DNA of 62,261 nt from JAHIVN01 sp018816645. GTDB lineage: Bacteria > Patescibacteriota > Dojkabacteria > JAHIVN01. Under the pieces are notes generated by a model. That model did not search any database. It saw only the letters and a list, made by a program, of their open reading frames with translations, and was not told where the DNA came from. The stretch's first letter is position 1. Every line of letters begins with the position of its first letter. Below, piece by piece: positions 56,201 to 62,261 of this stretch. The translations under genes and the position numbers were made by a program. The stretch is from the NCBI GenBank assembly GCA_043816305.1, contig JBDRHZ010000002.1:1-62261 (forward strand), written 5' to 3'.

Positions 56201-57442
56201 ATGACTGCAAAAAGAGTGCTTGTCATAAATGTTGATGAGTTTATGCTGCATTTCTTGCTTCTTAAATTGTCAAGTACAGGAGCAGAGATTTCCCATTCTA
56301 GAACAGTGAGAATAAATAAGAATAATAAAGACTTTTTGCTGTCTGAGTACATTCTTAGAGTTCTTTCGTTGTGGGGCAAGGAGATTGGAATTGCTTTAGT
56401 AAAGGAGATGGTACCACTCGTTCCGCAGGTAGGTAAAAATGGTGTGGATAAGATACTATTTTTTTCAAAAGATAAAGAAGATGGACTTCAAACTATATCA
56501 CGCAACATTTTTACGTCTGAAAATGACGTACAGAGAGAAGGGCTGGAGAGAGTTTCTCGACTTATAAAATTTGAGAATTTGATGCTATTCAAATTTGACC
56601 TGAATACGATTCATATCATAAGCTATCGAAAGAATTCTCAAGGTGTTTTAAAAGTTGTTGCGGAAAATAAAGAGCTTTCTGTCGATACTGTTATAAGAAG
56701 CAATGAATTCTTCCAAAATCTAAGTGATTTCAGCTACGAGAGTTCGAAGGCAATTGATCTTGCTGTAAATAATCTTTATGCACCGCTGTATAAATGCACT
56801 TCTTACGAAGGTGTTTTACCCGAATACATAGCTAGTACCTTGCGATTATCTCACTTCATTGATTGTAAGAAGTTAAATTTAAAGGATTTCGGGCAGGGAA
56901 ATATAAGAAATAACCTTCTGGTGATAAGCGGAAGTCAGCTCAGATTAAATGACAATCTCCCGCTTTTCCTTCTGTCCATTTTATCGGTATTCGGTATGAG
57001 TGGGAACTTTACAGTTTGTTCAGATAGGTTTGGTTTCTTTGATACTCTTCAGCGTCAAAAAGTTCCGTTCCTAACAGAGAAAGTGCTCCTGCGTGTGTTG
57101 CTTGAGTTCTGGGGATCTGTTGTCGTTGTTGATAATAAAAAGAAATCGGTTTTGGATGAGGTTGTTGCCAGAGTAGAAGTAAGGGATGGTGATATTGAAA
57201 GACAAGTTATCCCTATGTTTGGTAAGATTTTAAATTTTACATTTCTCGAGAAAGGAGATATAACAATTGAACCAAACGAGAAGTTTTTTATTCGCGGAGC
57301 CGAAAGAAAGGCGCATTATACCGATATGACCGGCAATCTTGTTATCGATGCGCGAAGCAAACCTTCATCAGAAAACTTTCGAATGTATGATAAAAAAGAT
57401 TTGTTGAACAGCTGGTTAAAGGGTATTGGCGCAATAAGATAA
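56201..57442 (+). CDS. Glutamate mutase L (GlmL/MutL)-like protein
   Basis: A 413-residue protein of unknown function. The stretch NNLLVISGSQLRLNDNLPLF followed by FGMSGNFTVCSDRFGFFDTL corresponds to the GSGG and DRFGLL-like end of actin-fold GlmL proteins. The N-terminal half is divergent: the usual actin-like phosphate loop is not clear. It has no membrane helix. CPR and Chloroflexi often have such a gene next to a second conserved gene like the one that follows, 12 bases away. The name refers to homology only; no glutamate mutase is nearby. Confidence 0.6.
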   Translation: MTAKRVLVINVDEFMLHFLLLKLSSTGAEISHSRTVRINKNNKDFLLSEYILRVLSLWGKEIGIALVKEMVPLVPQVGKNGVDKILFFSKDKEDGLQTISRNIFTSENDVQREGLERVSRLIKFENLMLFKFDLNTIHIISYRKNSQGVLKVVAENKELSVDTVIRSNEFFQNLSDFSYESSKAIDLAVNNLYAPLYKCTSYEGVLPEYIASTLRLSHFIDCKKLNLKDFGQGNIRNNLLVISGSQLRLNDNLPLFLLSILSVFGMSGNFTVCSDRFGFFDTLQRQKVPFLTEKVLLRVLLEFWGSVVVVDNKKKSVLDEVVARVEVRDGDIERQVIPMFGKILNFTFLEKGDITIEPNEKFFIRGAERKAHYTDMTGNLVIDARSKPSSENFRMYDKKDLLNSWLKGIGAIR

Positions 57443-57454
57443 TTTCGAAAAAAT

Positions 57455-58468
57455 ATGATCAGTCCAATTCACAAGTATAAGCAAATAGACAGAAACTATG
57501 TGTTTAAGCGGAAATTTAAAAAAGGTCTTGAGGTTGCACTTTCTCGTGATGAATCGGTAAAAAGGGATGCTGTGCTTGCTACAGGGGAGGTTTCGGGGGT
57601 TAAGTCAAGGCTTGACTTAGCATCAACTCTCGGTGTCAAATCTCTAGATGTCCAGAAATATCTTTTGTGTATTCAGGGAGAAAGGATAAATAGAGGTGAT
57701 GCGATTGCGTTTAGGCGAAGCGGGGTCTTGAAAAAGGAAGTAAGGGTGCAGGCGCCGAGCAGTGGTATTGTAAGTCTTACTCAGATCAAAGAAGGCATTT
57801 TAAAAATCCTAGATTTTGCTAAAGAGTCAACAATAAGTGTTGGTGTCGGAGGCAGGGTTGTTAGTGTTATACGTAATAAATATGTAAGTATAAGAACGGA
57901 AGTTGTAAAAGTCTTTCCCTTTGAAGTTTTGGGACGGAGTATCCAAGGGGAAATCCTGTTCGTAAAAGACGGAAGAAATGAAGAAGTCGAGAATTTGAAT
58001 GGGAGTATAGTAATTATTGAGAGCACAAATGTAGATCTAGGCTTTCTGAGAAACTTGGAAATGAATGGAGCTAAAGGAGTGATACTGGGAGGATTACCTT
58101 TTAGTATTTATCAGGACTTTAGAAAAAAGTCCTCTGCATACTTTACACTTTGTCTTCTGGAAGGCTTTGGTGATCTGACAATTAACCCTAAACTTATCGA
58201 CCTTTTGAGAAAAAACGATGGGTATTTAGCTCAACTAGATTCTAGAAGCAACGAGTTGTTCTTGACTTTTACAAAAGGTGCTGAAACGGAAAGTGATGAT
58301 AGAATTGTTACGAGGCTTCGAAAGAAAATGACTGTAAAGATTTTTGATGATCAATTTTGGGGTGAGTACGGGCAAATACAAGAAATCCTTGGTGAGTATG
58401 CAAAAGTTCAAATTGCAAAAAACCGTATAGTTGATATAAATGTAAATAACTTATTTGTTATCATCTGA
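57455..58468 (+). CDS. Conserved partner of the GlmL-like protein (barrel-sandwich-like motif)
   Basis: A 337-residue soluble protein. Residues about 95-115 read VRVQAPSSGIVSLTQIKEGI, like the AP..G.V....G loop of biotinyl/lipoyl or similar barrel-sandwich folds. This comes after GERINRGDAIAFRRSGVLKK (V..GD.V..G..LA pattern). The C-terminal part contains NGAKGVILGGLPFSIYQDF, alpha/beta in pattern, and ends in beta strands with KVQIAKNRIVDINVNNLFVI. Function unknown. It is directly downstream of the GlmL-like gene and probably works with it. Confidence 0.6.
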   Translation: MISPIHKYKQIDRNYVFKRKFKKGLEVALSRDESVKRDAVLATGEVSGVKSRLDLASTLGVKSLDVQKYLLCIQGERINRGDAIAFRRSGVLKKEVRVQAPSSGIVSLTQIKEGILKILDFAKESTISVGVGGRVVSVIRNKYVSIRTEVVKVFPFEVLGRSIQGEILFVKDGRNEEVENLNGSIVIIESTNVDLGFLRNLEMNGAKGVILGGLPFSIYQDFRKKSSAYFTLCLLEGFGDLTINPKLIDLLRKNDGYLAQLDSRSNELFLTFTKGAETESDDRIVTRLRKKMTVKIFDDQFWGEYGQIQEILGEYAKVQIAKNRIVDINVNNLFVII

Positions 58469-58478
58469 AGGGTGGGAT

Positions 58479-59714
58479 ATGCAAAATAAACGGGAAAAGA
58501 CTTTACTGGTACCGATATTGAGTTTAATTATAATTGTCCTGGTCTTTGCTCTGGGCTTTGTGATGGGGAGGATGGGTTTTAATGTTGCATGGGATAACGG
58601 TGAGATAAATTACACTATCAAAGGACAGCTTTACCCTGAGGAGAAAGAAGTTAATTTCGATCATTTTTGGGATGTATGGAATAGGCTAGAGAGTCAGTAT
58701 GTGGATAAAGATCTAAACGAAGAAGATATGGTAAATGGTGCAATAAAGGGTATGGTAGCCTCTCTGGGCGATCGCGCAACACGATATTATACTGCGGAGG
58801 AAACACAAGAATATGAATTTCAAAGATCAGGCGGACTGGAAGGAATAGGTATAGAGCTGGGTTATCTGGATAATAAAGTTATTATCAAAAAAGTATTTGA
58901 AAATACTCCTGCCGAGAAAAGTGGTTTACTATATGGAGACATAATAAGTGAAGTTGACGGAGAAGATATTTCTTTCTGGGACATATATGATGTTGCCAGT
59001 AAGATCCGAGGAGAGAAGGGAACAAAGATAAAACTATTGATATTGCGGGATAAGGATGAGCAAGTATTTGAAGTAGAGAGAGACGAAGTGTTCATAAAGA
59101 GTATCGATTGGGAAATGCTGGAGAACGACCTTGCTCTGATAACTGTGAGAAGATTTACCGAGAATGATTTTGCAAGTTTTGCCTTGTTATGGGATAGAGT
59201 TATTTCTGATGTGGCGAAGGAAAATCCAGCAGGAATAATAATTGATCTTCGTGGGAATGGTGGTGGATTTCTTGATGGAGCTACATATCTTGCTGGAGAG
59301 TTTGTAGACAAGGGGAGTGTTATCCTGTTTGTCAAAGGACGTGAAGGCAAACTTATAAAACACAAGGTGGAGCGGGATGGTAAATTCAAGGAACTGCCTT
59401 TGGTTCTGCTTGTAGATTCTGAAACAGCTTCTTCATCTGAAATATTTGCTGGTGCACTTCAGTACTATAAACGAGCTACAATCATAGGAGAAGATACTTT
59501 TGGGAAAGGAACTGCTCAAGATGTTGTTGAGCCTGCTGACTGGGGAGGTGCCAGTGTTCACATAACAACACAGAAATGGCTGTTTCCGGATAAGAGGTGG
59601 ATAAATGAGGATGATCCGATTCATCCTGATATCGAGGTAGAACTTGATATTGAAACATTCAAAAAAGGAGAGGATCCCCAGCTTGCGAAGGCTGTCGAGA
59701 CACTCTTAAAATAA
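58479..59714 (+). CDS. Carboxy-terminal processing protease (S41, CtpA type)
   Basis: A 411-residue protein starting at the ATG at 58479: a membrane anchor (residues about 8-28), a PDZ domain (GIGIELGYLDNKVIIKKVFE; AEKSGLLYGDIISEVDGEDI), and an S41 protease core. The core has IIDLRGNGGGFLDGA, SETASSSEIFAGAL (catalytic Ser318) and GEDTFGKGTAQ (catalytic Lys343, 25 residues later as in CtpA). Complete and probably active outside the membrane, cutting C-terminal tails of exported proteins. 10 bases separate it from the gene upstream; an HtrA-type protease follows. Confidence 0.93.
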   Translation: MQNKREKTLLVPILSLIIIVLVFALGFVMGRMGFNVAWDNGEINYTIKGQLYPEEKEVNFDHFWDVWNRLESQYVDKDLNEEDMVNGAIKGMVASLGDRATRYYTAEETQEYEFQRSGGLEGIGIELGYLDNKVIIKKVFENTPAEKSGLLYGDIISEVDGEDISFWDIYDVASKIRGEKGTKIKLLILRDKDEQVFEVERDEVFIKSIDWEMLENDLALITVRRFTENDFASFALLWDRVISDVAKENPAGIIIDLRGNGGGFLDGATYLAGEFVDKGSVILFVKGREGKLIKHKVERDGKFKELPLVLLVDSETASSSEIFAGALQYYKRATIIGEDTFGKGTAQDVVEPADWGGASVHITTQKWLFPDKRWINEDDPIHPDIEVELDIETFKKGEDPQLAKAVETLLK

Positions 59715-59778
59715 TTCTGATCCTTTTAATATAACTGACGCTATAATAATTAGTTTAACTATTGGGGTTTAGTTTCGC

Positions 59779-61017
59779 ATGAACAATGATAGCTCAAGTG
59801 AAAACAAGGTTGTATCAGGCAAGAGAACAGGAAAAAAGTTGAAACGTGCCGGATGCTTTGGGATGATCTTCGCAATTCTTTTTCTTCTGTGTGGGGGAAT
59901 AATTGGACTGCTTGGCGCAGGAGGCTGGATCAAACATATGACCTGCTCAGTTGTGCTTGAAGACTCTTATGTATGGGATAAATTTAACTGTAAAATTGCC
60001 CAAGATACTGTATCGATTCAGCAGGATGATCAAGTGATTTCAATTGACATACCTGATGGGTCGATAACTACGGAACAAGTAGTCACAAAGATTATTGATG
60101 AGGCTAGTCCAGCGGTTGTTACCGTTACGATAAACTCGTTGTCGTATGATTTCGAAAAAGGATATATAGATAAACAAGATGGCATAGGCTCAGGGTTTAT
60201 CGTTGATTCAGACGGATTAATAATCACAAATCAGCATGTGGTTTCTGATGAAAATGCTGAATACAGTGTCATCCTTCCGGATGAAGATAAGGTGATTTCC
60301 GTAGAAAAAATCTATCGGGATAAAACCAACGATATCGCTATCTTGGAAATTAAAAAAAGCGGCTTGAAGGCACTAGAATTGGGAGATAGCGAGACCCTGA
60401 AAAGAGGGAACCTTGTAGTTGCAATAGGCAGTCCTGGCAACCCTTCTGGCGGCGTTTTGGAGGGAACAGCTTCAGTTGGTTACATAACAGGATTACACAG
60501 AGAGGTGACTGCAGGATCTGATTTCCTAGGTTCAGTCACTTATTACGAGGATGTGATTCAGACAGATGCAGCAATAAATCCTGGAAATTCTGGAGGACCG
60601 TTGTTGAATTCTAAAGGAGAAGTGATCGGAGTCAATTTCGGAAAAACCTATGGTGCAGATAATATTGGCTTTGCCATTCCGATAAATCAAGTCAAGAACA
60701 GGCTTGAAGTTTTCGAAAAGGAGGGTAGATTTCCTCAGCCCTACATAGGAGTTTCTTATAATCAGAGAACTGTTATGTTGAAAGAGGGTATTCTTACTGG
60801 TGCCGTGATCTTTGAGGTTGAAGCAGAAGGTCCTGCTGATGCAGCAGGTATTCAGAAAGGAGACATTATTCTTGAAGTTGACGGTAAAAGTTTAGCGGAG
60901 TATTCACTTGAAGGAATTATTCAGGATACGGATGTAGGTGGAGAGCTGAAAATGTCTGTATGGAGAGAAGGCAATACAAAAACGATCAAGGTTAAAGTTG
61001 GAGATCGGGGAGAGTAG
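59779..61017 (+). CDS. HtrA/DegP-type serine protease with PDZ
   Basis: A 412-residue protein: cytoplasmic start, membrane helix (CFGMIFAILFLLCGGIIGLL), a trypsin-like domain with His153 in ITNQHVVS, Asp185 in NDIAIL and Ser271 in NPGNSGGPLLN, then one PDZ domain (ADAAGIQKGDIILEVDGKSL). The triad is complete. It is the membrane-anchored DegS/HtrA class for outer-surface protein quality control. It lies after the CtpA-like gene with a short gap of 64 bases. Confidence 0.94.
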   Translation: MNNDSSSENKVVSGKRTGKKLKRAGCFGMIFAILFLLCGGIIGLLGAGGWIKHMTCSVVLEDSYVWDKFNCKIAQDTVSIQQDDQVISIDIPDGSITTEQVVTKIIDEASPAVVTVTINSLSYDFEKGYIDKQDGIGSGFIVDSDGLIITNQHVVSDENAEYSVILPDEDKVISVEKIYRDKTNDIAILEIKKSGLKALELGDSETLKRGNLVVAIGSPGNPSGGVLEGTASVGYITGLHREVTAGSDFLGSVTYYEDVIQTDAAINPGNSGGPLLNSKGEVIGVNFGKTYGADNIGFAIPINQVKNRLEVFEKEGRFPQPYIGVSYNQRTVMLKEGILTGAVIFEVEAEGPADAAGIQKGDIILEVDGKSLAEYSLEGIIQDTDVGGELKMSVWREGNTKTIKVKVGDRGE

Positions 61018-61071
61018 GTAGACAGTAGATAGCAAAATAGCTTATAACGAAAAGCGAAGAGCAACAGCATT

Positions 61072-61106
61072 CAGTTGACAGTGGTCAGTTATCAGTTGGT
61101 AGGTGT
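61072..61106 (+). repeat. Degenerate 7-bp tandem repeat
   Basis: Five units of seven bases: CAGTTGA, CAGTGGT, CAGTTAT, CAGTTGG and TAGGTGT. They lie in the 164-base gap between the convergent HtrA and CYTH genes. Similar short heptamers are known in other genomes (for example cyanobacterial STRRs); no function is assigned. Confidence 0.6.
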
Positions 61107-61181
61107 TAACAGAATTACAATAAATAACTACTAATAACTTTGTCGTTTTTGATATTATCAGTTTGTGAATAGTTGGCCACT

Positions 61182-61826
61182 CTAGCTGAGGTATTCTGTA
61201 AAATCCTTTAGTACTTTATCGATATTATGCTTGCTATGAAAGTCAAAGCTTCTTCCAGGCATTTTGTTTAGACGCTCGAGAAATAGAATGAACTCTTTTT
61301 TAGAAAATGTTGTCAATTCCAACTCTTCTGCAGCCTTATTGAGGATTTCCAGAGCCTTTGACTCGTCTTTTCTAGAGACCTCTTTTTCTGCTTCCCAGTA
61401 GTATTTTACATACTTTGAATTTGTATGAGGTACTTTTACGATTGCCCATTCTATGTCTTTGTACCTAAAGATTCTAGTATTCTGCAGCATTATCTTTCCA
61501 AAGCGATGACCTAGGCGATACAACATTTTTGCTACGTCAGGAAGATATTCTTGTTCGAATGGGATGATATATTCCTCCCTGCCGGATGGTGTCTGCCAGT
61601 ATCCATGCTTTAGAGTAATACTGCAAGCTCCATTTTCAATTCTTATTCTCAAATCGTTTTTTAGATGCTTATGCGATTTTAGATCTTCTGATCTTATTTT
61701 GAAAAAAAGCATTTGGAATCTCTGAAACTGTTTTATGAATTTTCCGGTGGTGTGGAGATATCGCAACAATTTGGAATATTGTTTCTTGTTTAGTTCACCT
61801 CTGATTTCAAGTTCGAGTTTTTTCAT
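61182..61826 (-). CDS. CYTH-like domain protein
   Basis: A 214-residue protein starting MKKLELEIRGELNKKQYSKL. The ELEIR strand is a variant of the CYTH signature ExExK with Arg in place of the last Lys. Later DLRIRIENGACSITLKHGYW gives the paired charged strands of a triphosphate-tunnel fold. A tail of about 60 residues (KDESKALEILNKAAEELELT) is helical. CYTH enzymes act on triphosphates, or bind polyphosphate or RNA. Substrate unknown. Confidence 0.65.
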   Translation of the reverse strand: MKKLELEIRGELNKKQYSKLLRYLHTTGKFIKQFQRFQMLFFKIRSEDLKSHKHLKNDLRIRIENGACSITLKHGYWQTPSGREEYIIPFEQEYLPDVAKMLYRLGHRFGKIMLQNTRIFRYKDIEWAIVKVPHTNSKYVKYYWEAEKEVSRKDESKALEILNKAAEELELTTFSKKEFILFLERLNKMPGRSFDFHSKHNIDKVLKDFTEYLS

Positions 61827-61876
61827 GTTAATAAAACCTAGGCGAAATCCCAGGGCTTTAGCCCGGGGATGAAGCA

Positions 61877-61907
61877 GTAAAATTTGAAAATAATTTTCAA
61901 ATTTTAC
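61877..61907 (+). repeat. AT-rich 15-bp inverted repeat in IS200/IS605 leader
   Basis: GTAAAATTTGAAAAT, one base, and its exact reverse complement. It lies between the left-end hairpin and the tnpA start and may limit transposase transcription or translation, as leader hairpins do in IS200. Confidence 0.7.
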
Positions 61908-61928
61908 TTATCTGTGTCATACTTGAAT

Positions 61929-62261
61929 ATGGGAATCAGGTATTGGACAGGATCACATACAAAACATAGATTAACGTATCATTTGATATTTATACCAAAG
62001 TATAGAAGAAGGATATTGATAGGCAAAATAGCCAAGAAGATAAGGAGTTTAATGTATGAGGCTTGTGAAGTAAACAAGTGGTGGATACATGAGATAGAGA
62101 TAAATAGAGATCACTTACACATGATGATACAGATTAAACCGACAGATAAATTAGCAGAAGTAGTAAGAATATTAAAGGGTGGAAGTAGCAAGAAGCTGCA
62201 AGAAGAGATGAAGGAGCTAGAAGAATTTGTATGGGGGAATAAATTTTGGTCAGATGGCTAC
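61929..62261 (+). CDS. tnpA: IS200/IS605 transposase TnpA (partial at window end)
   Basis: The 111 residues visible begin MGIRYWTGSHTKHRLTYHLI followed by FIPKYRRRIL, the opening of Y1 transposases. The HUH metal motif is HLH in EINRDHLHMMIQI. The end FWSDGY is just before the catalytic tyrosine helix, which lies outside. No breaks are seen in the visible part. Confidence 0.9.
   Translation, partial: MGIRYWTGSHTKHRLTYHLIFIPKYRRRILIGKIAKKIRSLMYEACEVNKWWIHEIEINRDHLHMMIQIKPTDKLAEVVRILKGGSSKKLQEEMKELEEFVWGNKFWSDGY

Larger units (their letters stand above)
61849..62261 (+). mobile_element. IS200/IS605-family element, left end (cut by window end)
   Basis: The left end carries the hairpin CCC-A-GGGCT-TT-AGCCC-G-GGG (61849-61868), of the kind recognised by TnpA in single-stranded transposition. 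A second, long AT-rich hairpin follows at 61877-61907, then tnpA. The right end and any tnpB lie outside the window. Confidence 0.75.

Overview
This 62 kb window is a low-GC bacterial chromosome segment whose gene content fits the Candidate Phyla Radiation (Patescibacteria). The case rests on several things seen together: a compact pilus locus with a PilM fusion protein, a small SecD/SecF-like pair without a normal SecF periplasmic domain, an archaeal-type AMP phosphorylase, many small exported proteins of CPR type, and few Shine-Dalgarno sequences. A finer placement (Dojkabacteria- or Microgenomates-like) would be a guess. The code is standard: TGA, TAA and TAG all end intact genes. There is no rRNA and no CRISPR array. 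Two complete tRNA genes (Leu-CAG, Pro-GGG) encode their CCA.

1-13.2 kb is a surface-glycan region. It holds sulfate adenylyltransferase, APS kinase and a sulfotransferase (a PAPS-making sulfation set with no reductase), an Rrf2 regulator, a DUF2142 membrane protein, UDP-glucose dehydrogenase, a decaprenyl-phosphate phosphoribosyltransferase-like UbiA enzyme, a DUF362 protein, an SMR-type carrier and PRPP synthetase. The most striking feature is seven arrays (31 units in all) of an 11-bp repeat, ACNATNGT plus 3 variable bases. They fill gene boundaries at 138-3945 and once more at 9208-9295. I do not recognise this repeat family, and it is my best candidate for something undescribed.

13.2-25.5 kb holds a large anchored papain-like protease, GDP-mannose synthesis (manC), apbE, a cohesin-like surface protein with an LPQSG tail, secG, a peptide-binding protein, LemA and a DUF2207 protein. 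It also holds a messy tRNA-Leu site: two broken tRNA 5' ends invaded by palindromes, a GIY-YIG gene running into the intact tRNA, and an orphan gene with an in-frame TAA.

25.5-40.8 kb is a type IV pilus locus: four minor prepilin-like genes (one a 1067-residue adhesin with LamG), a PilM fused to a large extracytoplasmic domain, a pilin, PilB and PilC. Between pilin and pilB lies a decayed sensor-kinase block with several frameshifts, then a response regulator. A sensorless kinase and a second regulator follow pilC.

40.8-50.1 kb holds an ADP-forming acyl-CoA synthetase with a poorly preserved ATP-grasp half, an ECF sigma/FecR-like membrane pair, a NYN-domain protein behind a structured leader, and the SecD/SecF-like pair. 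50.1-53.2 kb looks like an island: tRNA-Pro, a serine-recombinase remnant abutting it, a GC-richer secreted beta-propeller protein, and a complete IS1595-type element ending 7 bp before the AMP phosphorylase start.

53.2-62.3 kb is housekeeping: AMP phosphorylase, rpsF-ssb-rpsR, a GlmL-like gene and its partner, a CtpA-type protease, an HtrA-type protease and a CYTH protein. An IS200/IS605 transposase is cut by the window end. Another transposase fragment is cut by the window start.
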